In this document: positions 11,877 through 23,601 of the stretch, piece by piece
Numbering within the stretch: the first letter of the stretch is position 1
How the letters are laid out: every line of letters begins with the position of its first letter
Assembly: GCA_036245525.1 (NCBI GenBank)
Contig: BTPG01000003.1
Coordinates: 206,677,342 to 206,741,341 of the forward strand
Length of the DNA stretch: 64,000 nt
Direction of reading: 5' to 3'
DNA from: Semisulcospira habei
Taxonomy: Eukaryota; Mollusca; Gastropoda; Semisulcospiridae
Made by a program: the position numbers and the translations under genes
Notes under the pieces: model-generated
The model's database searches: none
Told to the model about the DNA's origin: nothing
The model's input: only the letters and a program-made list of their open reading frames with translations

Positions 11877-13446
11877 ATAAATAACCAACTGTGTCAGTTA
11901 TTTACGTCACCAAATATACCAGCTAGGTCATGACCTCGAAACAAACAGTTGTGGCGCTAAACAGGTACTGTCCTGTTTACGTAAGCTTAATGTGTACCGA
12001 TATCTCAATAGTTCTGTGGTAGTGCACGTTTTCCTTTCCTAGTGCATGTCTAACATACGGATTTGTGATAGTCTAGTGGAAATTTAATCGTTCACACGCA
12101 CATTTACTCTCGCTAACACTAATACTAAGTAATAGCAAGACTTCAACGAAAGGTCAACGCTTAACGATACAATTTATTTCTAAAGCTTTACACGTTTCAT
12201 GTTTCTGTCTAGTTTGTAATGTCTAAACGTAACCAATACAAAATACAACTCGCGTACCACACACACCCGTTTTTATTACTTTCACACGACAAACATGTAT
12301 CTAAAAGACCATGGTCGATAGGCTATGACGAGACGAACATCATCGCATTTACACGACAGCAAAGGACAGAAAGAGAGAGAGAAAATCCACCCAAAAGCCC
12401 AATCTAAGATAAGGACCCCTTACTCCATGGGGGATAGATGGGATGAGGACCCTGGGTAACCACTAAGTCCCTACTTCCCAACCATACTGACCCCAACCCC
12501 GTTTGAGTAGGCGGAAATCCGACCTCACTGTAACCTAACGCTACAGTACCTAAGGGTGACTAAGAACTAATGGAGCTGCGGGAGTCCCGGCTACCTCAAA
12601 TAAGTAAGGACTTCGCAGGGTTCGTATACCCTCCCATCCTTCTAGAACAATCTAAAATGGCGTCCTTACCTGTTCGCAAGCGCACGTGAACTGACCGAAT
12701 ATAGTTCTACACTTTTGGTCATAAACACTAAGAATGGATGAAGCGCATGCGCTAATACTAAAACAAACGTCATACCTGTTCAGACAACTCGTAAAAAGCC
12801 GTCAACTAATAAATGACGTCAAAACCACCTAGGGCGAGTTCACTACGTAAGCAGGAATGCGAATTACGTAATATTCGCTAACACATATTACTGTAGAACT
12901 AGATCCAGCAAGTACACGTGCACAGAGCTGAACGCAACCAAATAAAAGAAGGCATAAAAATGCAAGCAATGCAGAAAAAGACCTGGTTAAGGTTGTTGCC
13001 TAACGTAGAAGAAATCGGCATCTTATGACGACAAAAATACAGTGGCTTCTGCCACACTCCCCCCGACTCAAATTCAATGTAACATTGAAACAAACGTTAT
13101 CACGCTAAAAAGTGAGTCACTTTAACACTAATGCTAATATAGTCAATGAAGTCGAAAGATGCCTCTTTCTACTATGTTATAAACGTTAAGTAAACGTCGA
13201 ATAAATATTAAGTAAACATTATCTTTACGGGAAAAAGTGTCTTTATCACTGGAGCACCGACCAATGTCTTTGTTGCAGCATACGAGTCTCATCACAGTTA
13301 TAGCGTACCGTCCTGATTTAACTCAAACACAGCCTGCACAGGCTATTATTGCTTTATCAACAGGAAGTTAATCATCATTACAACGGGAGGCCCTGCTGAA
13401 ATAACGACCGCTGTAGGTCCGCAGGCATCGGAGTCTCGCCTGGATA

Positions 13447-14025
13447 TCATCCTTGATGCTTGTCGCCGACCCCAAGATTTTCAGCGCTGCCTCTGTCCAC
13501 AGGTTCCGTTGCCGAAGAGGGAGGCACCCTCGGGATGTGTAAGATGGGAAGTATTCTGTCGCCATCCTCGGTGGTGTGTCCACTGGAGGTCTCTAGTGTT
13601 TGTGGCAAAAGGGGGCGACCCTTTTCTAATGCCAGGAGAATCTCAGTTACCGACATCTGTATCTTGTCGAGGCGTCTCTCCCACCATACGTGTACGGTGG
13701 CGTCGTCCGGGTACTTTCGGGGCATCTGCAGGGACGGCCCTGGCTTAGGTGGTGGGTGCACAAGTCCGACCCTGGGGGGAAGCTCTAGATCCTCTTCCGA
13801 AGGGTCCAGCACGGCGCAACGGGCGTCCCGCTTACACCGTGGCTGGTCCCCTCGGGACACTGCTCCCTCCCCCTTGAGGTCGGCCGAGCTTGCACCCACA
13901 ACTGGTCGGGTGACCGCATGTCTGTTCCTGTATTCTTGTGCATGCTCCCTTTGTAGATGACGTACTTTGTTCTTTTGTCTTTTGAATGTGACCTGACAAT
14001 AGTCACATACCACTTCTGGCACCAT
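13447..14025 (-). CDS. Extra 3' ORF of Gypsy-1 with a C2H2 zinc finger
   Basis: An intact ORF lies between pol and the 3' LTR. The start chosen is the internal ATG at 14025 (MVPEVVCDYC), because the finger follows at once; an upstream ATG at 14058 adds 11 residues. The first 25 residues hold CDYC-x12-H-x4-H with basic spacing (FKRQKNKVRH), a C2H2 finger. The rest is acidic and proline-rich, with a possible amphipathic helix (RRLDKIQMSVTEILLALEKG). It is not gag, pol or an obvious envelope protein: no signal peptide or membrane helix is visible. It may be an accessory nucleic-acid-binding or regulatory protein of this gypsy lineage; function unknown. Confidence 0.6.
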   Translation of the reverse strand: MVPEVVCDYCQVTFKRQKNKVRHLQREHAQEYRNRHAVTRPVVGASSADLKGEGAVSRGDQPRCKRDARCAVLDPSEEDLELPPRVGLVHPPPKPGPSLQMPRKYPDDATVHVWWERRLDKIQMSVTEILLALEKGRPLLPQTLETSSGHTTEDGDRILPILHIPRVPPSSATEPVDRGSAENLGVGDKHQG

Positions 14026-14209
14026 GTTGAATCTGAAACAATTAGATGTAAAAGACAACGTAATTTGGCAATCTTCAGTTTTCTCCCTTCTTATGTCTTT
14101 GCGAGTTTCTAGGGCGTTATGGGGTTGAAGGGTGGTTTATCGCGGCCCCTGTACACTTTTAGATCATTAACGTGTACGGTTACTGGGTTATGCCCGGGCT
14201 TTTGAATTG

Positions 14210-15934
14210 TCACTTGACTTGGTAGGGACCTGTCCAGCCTAGCCCGAGTTTTTCATTACCTCTGGGTGGGTACCATCTCCAACAGAAGGATCCCACTGGA
14301 ATATCCCTAGCCCTAGCTTTTCTGTCATAGTATATCTTCTGCCTGGTGCTGTTTTTCTGTAAGTTGCGCCTAGCATAGTCAAACGTGGCTTCCAACGTCT
14401 GTCTCACCCATTCCACATATTCACACATGCACGCCTCTTGGGGAGTTTTGGGAGGAGGGCTCATGAGAAGCCCGAATGGCAGAGTGACTTCCCTACCAAA
14501 CATGAGAAGGTTTGGTGTACACATAGTGGACAGATTCTGTGATGCTCGGTAAGCTGCTAACAAGTAGGGAAGGTGCTCATCTTAGTCATTTCTTCTTTCG
14601 CTAACGAAAAGTGATAACATTTGTTGTAATACGGCATTGTGTCTTTCTACCATCCCGTCGCTCTGCGGGTGATATGGGGTAGTTCGTGTTTTGTCAATGT
14701 CAAGTAAATTGCACAGTTGTTCAAACAGAATTGACTCAAATTCTCTCCCTTGATCCGTGTGGATAACACGAGGGACTCCATACCGACAAATGAACTCCGT
14801 AACGAGTTTATCAGCTACGGTCTGGGCAGTATGATCAGGCAACGCGTATGCCTCTACGAATTTAGTAAAGTAGTCTTGTACTACTACGATATACTCGTGC
14901 CCATTATCGGTCAAAGGTAGAGGACCGAGAATGTCGATTCCTATTCGCTCGAGTGGAGTACCCGTGTTCACATGTTGCATCGGATGTTTACCTCTACCAG
15001 GACCCGGTTTTTTCTGAGCACAAGGCACACATTCTGCACACCATCTGGCTATGTCACTATTCATGCATGGCCAGTATACCTGGGCTTTGACCTGAGCAAT
15101 TGTCTTATCCCTGCCTAGGTGTCCAGCTAATTTATGGTCGTGTGCTAACTGCATGATGTCTTCTCGAATCCTTTGGGGAGCGATCAGAACAGTTCTGGTT
15201 CCGAGCCCGCCCTCTAGGTGAGTATCAATATACAGTACTCCATCCAGGACCCTAAGTTCGTCCCAGCGATACAACACGGTTCTTATATCATCTCCATACT
15301 GTGCAATCTCTGGTTTAGAGGGTTTGTTTCCCTTTTCTTTCAACTCAAGTAAAACTCTTGTCATTGGATCCTGCATCTGTAAGAACCTTAATTCGGTAGG
15401 TGTCCAGTGTTCAGGGAAAAATTCCTCGGTTAGTTCATGTTGCTCGTCGTGGGCTAGATCAAAGCCCACTAATTCTGGATGATGCGTCCCCAACTGGTCG
15501 TCACCAGATTGGTCAACATCTCCAGACATCGACTCGTCTACCTCCGACGGACTAGGATGACATGGGATATCAGAAGGGACTTCATTCCCCATCAAGCCCG
15601 CTTCAGGATTACTCCTGACATCTGCACCCCTTGCACTTGAATCCGTCTGTCGCCTTTGACCTTGAGACTGAGTCACACGCTCAGATCTAGAACTACACTC
15701 CCCTTCTGAGTCTACGCAAGCGGTTCCTTGGCGGGTAACTACACTCTCCACCTCGGATTGGTTACTATCGCCTGCCCCAGCTATCAGTGCCTTTGCTCTA
15801 GACCTTGTGAGCATTCCCCGCTCTTGAGTTTCTAGGTCAACTGTGCCCCCCAGATCATTAGAAGTGGAAGGTTTACACGCTTTCCTTGTGGTGGTAGTTT
15901 CCTTATCCCCCACATCTGTACTTCTATTCTCCAT
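14210..15934 (-). pseudogene. Gypsy-1 integrase region of pol
   Basis: The minus-strand frame from 15934 to 14582 starts with a variable linker (first ~200 residues), then an HHCC zinc-binding module (HDHKLAGHLG ... CAECVPC) and the rve core with GIDILGPL (first Asp), VIHTDQGREF (second Asp) and GMVERHN (catalytic Glu). A stop near 14580 separates the C-terminal part (14563-14210: LLAAYRASQ to a GPY/F-like LGWTGPYQVK). The protein would insert element cDNA into the chromosome. A G run (15941-15956 on the plus strand as C) lies at the junction with the RT frame, which suggests slippage-type frame loss. Confidence 0.88.
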
Positions 15935-17225
15935 AGCACCCCCCCCCCCCCCCCGACTCTAAGTTTTTCGCTTGAGTTCGAGTGACCACCCTCAACGGAT
16001 TCTCGCAACAATCACTGCACGCTTCCCTGTGACACTTTCTGTAGGGTATACGTGACATCGCGTCTGCGTTACCATGACTAACACCCCTCCGATGTTCTAT
16101 GTCAAAATCGTATGCGTCTAGTGTGGCAATCCACCTGGCCACAATACCCTCTGGTTGTTTAAAGTTTCGGAGCCACCTGAGTGATCCATGATCAGTCCTG
16201 AGCAAGAAATGGTTTCCCCACAGGTAGTGCCTAAAACTCCGGACGAAATACACTACCGCGTACAACTCCCTATAGGTGACCCAGTATCGTCTCCTACTCT
16301 GAGGAAGTGTCTTGCTTGCGCAAGCTATGACCTTTTCGACCCCGTCTTGTCGCTGAGATAGGACAGCCCCAATTGCATCAGCATTGGCATCTGTGTCTAA
16401 AATAAACGTCCCACTCGGTTCAGGGTATGCCAGTATGGGAGCGGACACTAACTTTTGTTTCAGAGTCTCAAAGGCAGTCTGACAATTTTCATCCCACACA
16501 AAAGGCTGTCCTTTTCTTGTGAGATTCGTGAGTGGTTTCGCTATACCAGCGAAGTTTTTAATGTGTCGTCTGTAGTAAGAGGCTAGCCCCAAGATTCCTC
16601 TAACTTCCTTTAAGTTTCTATGGACCGGCCAATCAAGAACAGCCTTGACCTTCTCTTGACTACACGAAATTCCTTTGTCAGACACAGTGTGACCCAAGTA
16701 CTCTACAGACTTCTGGAGTAGGGAACACTTGCTTGGTTTGATTTTCAGGTTGGCTTGTTCCAACCTCCGTAGGACGATTTCTAAATTTTCCAACGCTTCC
16801 TTTTCTGTTCTAGCCATAACTATCAGATCGTCAACGTACACTAGAACTCTGTCGAACCCAATGCCCTTCAGTACAAGCTCAAGGAGTCTTTGAAAAGTTG
16901 CGGGACTGTTACATAGTCCAAATGGAAGGACGTTAAACTGATACAACCCTAAGGGTGTTGAGAACGCTGTTTTCTCTTTATCCTTTTCGTCCATTTCTAC
17001 CTGGAAAAACCCTTGTGCTAAATCTAAGGTTGAAAACCACCTGGATCCGCACAACTGATCTAAGCTTTCATCTACCCTGGGAAGTGGAAAAGCGTCCTTG
17101 CGCGTGATTTCGTTCCGCTTGCGGAAGTCTACACAAAACCGAATTTCACCTGGCTTCTTCCTCACCAGTACGACAGGCGCAGCCCAAGGGCTGTCACTCG
17201 ATTCTATAATGCCTGCGTCCAACAT
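15924..17225 (-). pseudogene. Gypsy-1 reverse transcriptase and RNase H
   Basis: A 433-codon open frame begins within RT (MLDAGIIESSDSPWAAP). It shows FRKRN, STLDLAQGFFQV (motif A Asp), LPFGLCNSPATFQ, and VLVYVDDLIV (YVDD). The RNase H part has FILDTDANADAIGAVL and RELYAVVYFV. The C-terminus runs into a poly-Gly tract at the homopolymer that breaks the frame to integrase. The true N-terminus, and the protease that should precede it, are missing: upstream sequence switches to gag within a few codons near 17240. The RT core itself reads intact. Confidence 0.9.
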
Positions 17226-17877
17226 TTTGTTTACTTGTTTCGACGCCCTTTAGCCCGTTGATGAAGCGTTCTACAAATATCGTTTCTCTTGCTTCTGACG
17301 GCATATTAGGGTATGCTTTGATCGCTAGTCTTTTCAGGGCAAATGCAAAATCGGATACCGACTCTCCCTTCTTTTGGTATCTCGTCCGAAACTCACACCT
17401 ATATGCGGGTGTCCTCTCCGCTGGACTAAACCTTTTTATGAGGTGAGCTTTCAAGGTTTCCTAATCTTCTGATCCCTCTGAATCAAGATCGCCTAAGATC
17501 TGCCTTGCTGGCCCCCTGAGAGATATCGCCAATTGCATTCCCTTTTCCTCGTAGCTATACCCAGACCACTTGCTTATTTTTTCAAAATGTGCAAGAAAGT
17601 CGCGCATTTCAGAAGAACCATCAAAAAAGTCTGGACGTAACTCTTTCCTGCCTGAAAAAGAGTAATCTAATTGCGTTTGCCTCCCTTGCATTGCGTCACC
17701 ACTGAAACTCATCTCTGCATTCTGATTGGCTCTTCGGTTTGCTACGTCGCTACTTGGAAAGAGACCGGCTAGTTGAAAGTTTTTCGCGCTTTCATTCCGA
17801 TCGTACTGTGTGTGTACATTTTCTGTGATCATTCTGGACCCAGCATGTGTTACCCAGTGGATTACACGGCCTAGCAT
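17194..17877 (-). pseudogene. Gypsy-1 gag fragment
   Basis: The frame 17877-17461 encodes a capsid-like N-terminal part (RPDFFDGSSEMRDFLAHFEK ... YEEKGMQLAISLRGPARQIL). A stop at 17461 is followed after one frameshift by 17454-17194 with RFSPAERTPAYRCEFRTRYQK and FINGLKG, the retrotransposon gag C-terminal half. No CCHC knuckle or protease follows; the sequence passes straight to RT, which indicates an internal deletion. The product would form the particle shell. Confidence 0.8.
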
Positions 17878-18289
17878 CTCTACGCATAGAAGGACTTTGT
17901 GTGTACATCACTGTTGGACTACCAAACGTGTACTGTTCCTGATCACACACACTGTGCACGCGAGCACCACGACTGAGGTGTGTTCAAAATCTCTGGACCT
18001 GTTACGTCACGACTACCATCCGGTAGGGACTCTATTCTTTTCTCAACTAATTTCCTAGATGACTCCTTCGCTTCGAGCCAACTTGGCATTAAAACTCTGA
18101 ACAAGCTCAAAATGGCACCCATCGTGCAATGACAAAGAAATGCAAACCGCAATAAACTAGACAAACTATGAGAACGGAAACCGGTACAAAGCGTTAGCAA
18201 TAGAACAAAACGGTGTGCAGCCTACCAAACTATTGAAATATGACTACCTAACACCCAGTAGGATAGATATTTCTATTTATGATCGAAAA

Positions 18290-18310
18290 TCCTGATCGCG
18301 GCTACCAAAA
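18290..18310 (-). other. Gypsy-1 primer binding site region
   Basis: Directly inside the 5' LTR edge (18311), the minus strand reads TTTTGGTAGCCGCGATCAGG. A TGG start shortly after the LTR is typical of a tRNA primer site. The tRNA was not identified. Confidence 0.5.
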
Positions 18311-19205
18311 TGTAACAGTTCTAGACAATCACGTCCTGGTCACGCGCACCAAATGTAACGGATCTTTAGTAAATAACCTCCTGGTCGCGCGCACCAAATG
18401 TATCAGTTCTATAAATAACCAAATGTGTCAGTTATTTACGTCACCAAATATACCAGCTAGGTCATGACCTCGAAACAAACAGTTGTGGCGCTAAACAGGT
18501 ACTGTCCTGTTTACGTAAGCTTAATGTGTACCGATATCTCAATAGTTCTGTGGTAGTGCACGTTTTCCTTTCCTATTGCATGTCTAACATACGGATTTGT
18601 GATAGTCTAGTGCTAATTTAATCGTTCACACGCACATTTACTCTCGCTAACACTAATACTAAGTAATAGCAAGACTTCAACGAAAGGTCAACGCTTAACG
18701 ATACAATTTATTTCTAAAGCTTTACACGGTTATTGTTTCAGTCTAGTTTGTAATGTCTAAACGTAACCAATACAAAATACAACTCGCGTACCACACACAC
18801 CCGTTTTTATTACTTTCACACGACAAACATGTATCTAAAAGGCCATGGTCGATAGGCTATGACGAGACGAACATCATCGCATTCACACGACAGCAAAGGA
18901 CAGAAAGAGAGAGAGAGAGAAAATCCACCCAAAAGCCCAATCTAAGATAAGGACCCCTTACTCCAAGGGGGATAGATGGGATGAGGACCCTGGGTAACCA
19001 CTAAGTCCCTCAGTACTTCCCAACCATACTGACCCCAACCCCGTTTGAGTAGGCGGAAATCCGACCTCACTGTAACCTAACGCTACAGTACCTAAGGGTG
19101 ACTAAGAATTAATGGAGCTGCGGGAGTCCCGGCTAACTCAAATAAGTAAGGACTTCGCAGGGTTTATATACCCTCCCATCCTTCTAGAACAATTTAAAAT
19201 GGCGT
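18311..19205 (-). repeat. Gypsy-1 5' LTR, first segment
   Basis: It matches 10557-12664 of the other LTR without the ISL2EU-like insertion, giving the unfilled site at about 18410. It ends at AAAATGGCGTC, where LINE sequence begins; the next LTR base is at 43575. Confidence 0.88.
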
Positions 19206-20047
19206 CAACTCTGCTAGCTGCTCTTCGGAGCAAGGCGCATCATAACATCGCTCCGTCTTCATTGCCAATTGTGTTCGCAATGTTTGGTTGTGATGTGAGA
19301 TTTTTGCCCCAGTGACTTGCGATAGTAACTTCTACTGGACTGTGATTTTTAATTTGTGTGGCTTTCATATTTCGAGAGTTATTAACCTTTCATTTCTTCA
19401 TCATTGTTTCTGTTGGATACTTCGAGCCGAGGGACAATGGACTCTTTGCTTCTGTTTCGCTTGGCGCCAGCCTGGCGTGCCGGCCGTAAGTAACCAGCTG
19501 CGTTATCTCATTAGTATCGGCTTACTCCCCCTAAGTCTGGCCTTTGCTCCAGTCGCTTTTCCAGAAACCATGTCAGAGTTGGGAGATGTTTATAAACCTT
19601 GACAGGCGAGATAACCTGAGGTCACAGACACGGTCCCTGCCGGCTGGGATGGTGATGAGTGATACTTGGGGAATGAAGAACTAAATGTTCCTAGTATATA
19701 GTATGCTAAATGGTCCATATGTAGCTCTGTGCCTTTCATGCACGTTCAGAGGAGGGTGAATGGAACCAGTTCAGCTTTAGTAGAAGAAGTACATTATAGC
19801 TGGAAGGGTCCAGAAAGCAGTATTGGGAAATGGATTTTTGGAGTTGTTTAGCTCACGCCTACTCCACAGATTTTGGCGTGCGCTTGTAAGAGACAAATTT
19901 ATTCGACTGTGTGCGTCAAAGAGCAGCCGTGAGCTATCAAGGCGTGCGTGGCGTGCCGGCCTGAGCAGAGTGGCCAGACCAGATCAGTAATCATCATGTC
20001 ACCTCGAAAGTAGTATGACAGCTCAGTGATGACACCATCCCTCAACC

Positions 20048-22581
20048 ATGTCAGGCCCCAAAACCCGTTCCTTTTATGCCAAATTCCAGTGCCCACTCGA
20101 AACCCCCGCCCAGTCCCCACTTGAACCCCTGGAGGAGATCACTGATACCAATGATCCAATCCAAAAACACTTCCTGACCGACCCCTACAGAGTTTTCACG
20201 TGGAGACTAGCTCTGCACGAACGCTACATCGCCCATCCAACTCCCGGAGTATCAGCGTCATGGGAAGACCGTAACAAAAACAAGAAAACCGTCGACACCT
20301 CCATCCAACCCCCTTACTCTGATGATTTGAATAATACCCTTATACAAATTTCAGATGGAACCCCTGGGGGTGTTGTCACAATTACCGTGTTCTACACGTC
20401 ATATCTTATCAGAATACAGGGAAAAAACTGTAAGTGGTGGATAGATGATGAATTTCAGCCTGTCCAAGAAATGGTGGATGAACTTGAAGCAAGTCGCACT
20501 GATCTTTTATCCCAGTGCCCTTTCTCTCCCCAGACCCCCTCACCATCGTCAACCATACGACAGCGCGCTGCCAGCATTGCCTGTAGTGAGTGTAGTCCAC
20601 CCTCCACTCAGTCCTGCGATCATACTACTCTACTCGAGGCTATAACCACCGGCTCTTCCAACAACGATAACAACGATGATGCTCCGCCCTCGTCCACTCA
20701 AAACAACATCGGTCTTGAATATGACATCGAAAATCCTTGCTTGGGGCAAGTCTCGTCTAGCCCCTCCCCCTCCTTCCTCTCAGATCCTTCGCCTGACGTC
20801 ACCCAGGACACTCCCCCGCTGAAAGCCACGCCCATAACACCCGGCGGCGAGAACTCGGTTTCTCGGTTTCCCCACCCAACACTAATCCCTCTTCGGCTAG
20901 AGTGATTAACACGACGACCACAAGCGATGACGTTGGCGTCCGTCAACAAATTGACCCTGCATCGCCTGATGAGATAAACGGTAGAGCGTCACCCTCTGGC
21001 CAAACCCACCACCCCTGTGCGTCTCAGATTGCATCATCCCCACTGTTGTCCATCCTGCAACAACAGCTAACGGAAGCCACCGTCTGCATCCAGGAACTTA
21101 GAACTGAGCTGCAGACGGTCAAACAGGAGCTGGCTACTGTCAAGCAACAGAATGCATTCCTCAGCGCCAGACAGGACAACCTTGACTGTAACATCAGGGA
21201 CAATGAAGCCAAATTCAAGCACGGCCTCCAAGCTACTTCAACTGACAAGGCGGTGGAGAAGCTGGCTCGAGAACAGAGCGCCCTGTCCACACAAGTTACG
21301 AAACATGCACTCAGCAAGGACACACAGCTCCGTACGCTGAAAAAAAAAAAAAAGTGGAGTCTCTGCTGTCACCTTCACTGCCTGTCCAAGCGCCTGGTAC
21401 AAACAAGTCCCCACAACGCCCTCTATCACCCTCTAGCTTCAACAATCACCCCAGGGTGCAGATCGAATCATCGGCCGCTAGCACTCCAGTGACTGCACAG
21501 CGCGCGCCGTCATCAAGCGGCTCAGCGGCTACTGTGGCCACCCGTAATCGCTTCGCAGTCCTCGCCACCGACGAAGAAAACGACGAAACTTCATGCGGAT
21601 CATCCCAAGAGGATATGCAGACATCCCCCAAAGCCACCCCCGCGCAGCCTAAGACGCCGTACGACCACCTCTGCAAAAGGAGCATTAGGCCTGACTCGAA
21701 CGTTCTGCTGCTCGGTGACCGTCATGAAGCGAGTCACCGAGCGAAAAATGTCGAGTACAGACTGCAGCGTGCAAAACCTGGCTGTATCCGGCCTTTCAGT
21801 CGAGGCTTTGAGCAAATGGCTGACCCACCTCACCCCTACGCCACGTATCCGGCACGTGGTTTTCCACGTAGGAATCAACAGTTGCAGTGTCAACCAGGGT
21901 CCAGTTGCAAGTGACACGTGGCTACAGTTAATCCGTCTGGTGTCCGCCGCCTTCCCACGTGCCACGATCCAGGCCTCTTCCATCATCCCTCCCTTCAGCA
22001 GTCACCACGCCCTGTCACGACCTGCGCGCCTGTCCAACTTCAACCTAAAACAGGCCTGTCAACAAACAAACACTCAGTTTGTTGACCATACCTCTACCTT
22101 ACTGAACAAAAACGGCGCCCCCAACATGACCCACCCTAGTGACGAGGGCACTAAGCTGATCGCTCTCAAGATCCGTTACGGCGACCCTCCCCGCGGCCCC
22201 TACCACCAACAGAGAGACGCCGCGGGGCACAACGGGTCACGTGGCGTGAGTGGGCAGCAAGGGGACTCGTCATCAACCCGTGGCGGATCGCACCCCTTAA
22301 TGTCTGCCGCCCCGTGCCGCCTGCAGTCCTCGCCAACCACACGCCAAACGTCGACGAGCCAGCTTAGCCAACCGCCATCGAGCAACGTGTTGGGGCGACA
22401 AAATCTCCAAGTCCCCCAGCTCCTCTCTTCAGATTTCCCGCTACTAGTGCCAGCAAGAACTCCAGTGGCCGCACCTCCCACCAACGCCTGGTTCCAGAGT
22501 CAGGGAGCGGAGACCAAGACGGCCCTGGATCCCCAACACCTGCTCCAGTTGCTGGCGCAGTTTCTTAGGCCGTTTGTCTGA
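20048..22581 (+). pseudogene. LINE ORF1 with coiled coil and SGNH/GDSL-like esterase domain
   Basis: The ORF starts at ATG 20048. The first frame (20048-20905) encodes a proline- and serine-rich protein with a VVTITVFYTSYLIRIQG segment. The next frame (20902-21492) contains a heptad-like coiled coil (LQQQLTEATVCIQELRTEL region). An A11 run at 21341 shifts the frame. Another shift near 21715 falls exactly in the esterase block: LLLGD is followed by a frame change where Ser should follow, then VMKRVTERK continues in the new frame. Later family motifs are VVFHVGINS and THPSDEGTK. ORF1 proteins of this kind bind RNA and carry an esterase of unclear role. Frameshifts remove the nucleophile. Confidence 0.8.
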
Positions 22582-22809
22582 AGGACATCCCGCTACCTCT
22601 TTTACTTCCAGGGCCAAGCTGCACAGGCTGTAGAATCACATCTCTGCACTGTGTACACACGGAGAGCGATGGATGGACGTTTACTGCTCTAAGGTTTTGT
22701 CTGATCAGTTTTCGCCCTGCAGAGCCTTTCTGCTTTCATGGTCAATCAGTCGCTCCTACCGACTTGGCGCTGGAAGTAAAAAGGGTATGTGTGTACAAAC
22801 CCGTGGGTC

Positions 22810-22818
22810 GTGTGTGTG

Positions 22819-22882
<64 letters not shown>
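22810..22882. repeat. (TG)n microsatellite
   Basis: Nearly pure TG dinucleotides with one CA interruption near 22819. It sits between ORF1 and ORF2 of the LINE. A 37-bp duplication (AGAGACACATGAACGATGAC) follows at about 23010-23070. Confidence 0.95.
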
Positions 22883-22883
<1 letters not shown>

Positions 22884-23601
22884 TGGTATGAGTTTGCGTG
22901 AAGTTGTCATCAACCTCGCTTGTTAAATTGGCATAAACTCGGCGACGACTTACTCAGGCTAGCTGCTGATGGTTGTCATAGTTACTATGGATTAACCGAT
23001 TTTTTGGTGACAGAGACACATGAACGATGACCACATACGATGACAGAGACACATGAACGATGACCACATCTGATCATTAGTGCACTAATGCTCTGTGAAA
23101 CAGTGTTTCTAGTACAGTGAACAAACCGTAAACTATCCATGTAATGTGTTATTAATGACCGGAATCCGCTTTGTCGGACAGTCGGAACACCCGACTCACA
23201 GTGCACGATCATTGCGTAAATTCTTTTGACTAGTAACCTTACTTAAGTTCTCAGGTGACTGAGATTATCACCTGTCTTACATTTTCAATGAAAAGCGAGT
23301 GTGTTGTTATAACATATGGACTTCGTTACACACGAATTCTGACATAAACTCTTTTTTTATAGCGGTTTTTTCTCAGATCGTACACTTGTCGTTTCTTACT
23401 CTTTACTGCAAGTTTTTGTATTTGTGCTCTTTGTGTGTGCTGTAATACACGGATTCTGGCGTGAACCGCCGTTCAGCTGACGTACTGAGACAAAAGTCGA
23501 CTTAGTCTTTATTTGTTTCATCTGATATTTTACTTGTACATGTAATTTCTTTCCTGGTTTAACTGCGTAACCTTCTACTATTTGTATCCTGTACTTTAGT
23601 T

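Larger units (their letters stand above)
10557..13056 (-). repeat. Gypsy-1 3' LTR (contains an inserted transposon)
   Basis: Without the 1218-bp insertion at 10659-11876 and its AT duplication, the LTR is about 1280 bp. It matches 18311-19205 and then 43575-43640 plus 47023-47349. A pyrimidine run CTCCCCCCGACTC just after 13056 is the complement of a polypurine tract, supporting this LTR edge. Divergence from the other LTR is visible as scattered substitutions. Confidence 0.88.
10557..19205 (-). mobile_element. Ty3/gypsy LTR retrotransposon (Gypsy-1), left and internal part
   Basis: A gypsy-type element on the minus strand. Its 3' LTR is 10557-13056, the internal region 13057-18310, and the 5' LTR starts at 18311. 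The LTR runs TG...CA (TGTAACAGTT to TCTGCCACA on the plus strand). The 5' LTR stops at 19205 because a LINE inserted there and resumes at 43575, ending at 47349. Target duplication CTTT sits at 10553-10556 and 47350-47353. The internal order on the minus strand is gag, RT-RNase H, integrase, then an extra zinc-finger ORF. Gag C-terminus and protease are deleted, and frameshifts and stops break pol, so it is inactive. Confidence 0.9.

Noticed and set aside
13368..13960. Plus-strand ORFs opposite the gypsy zinc-finger ORF
   Set aside because: No domain; the minus frame has the zinc finger and correct orientation for the element.
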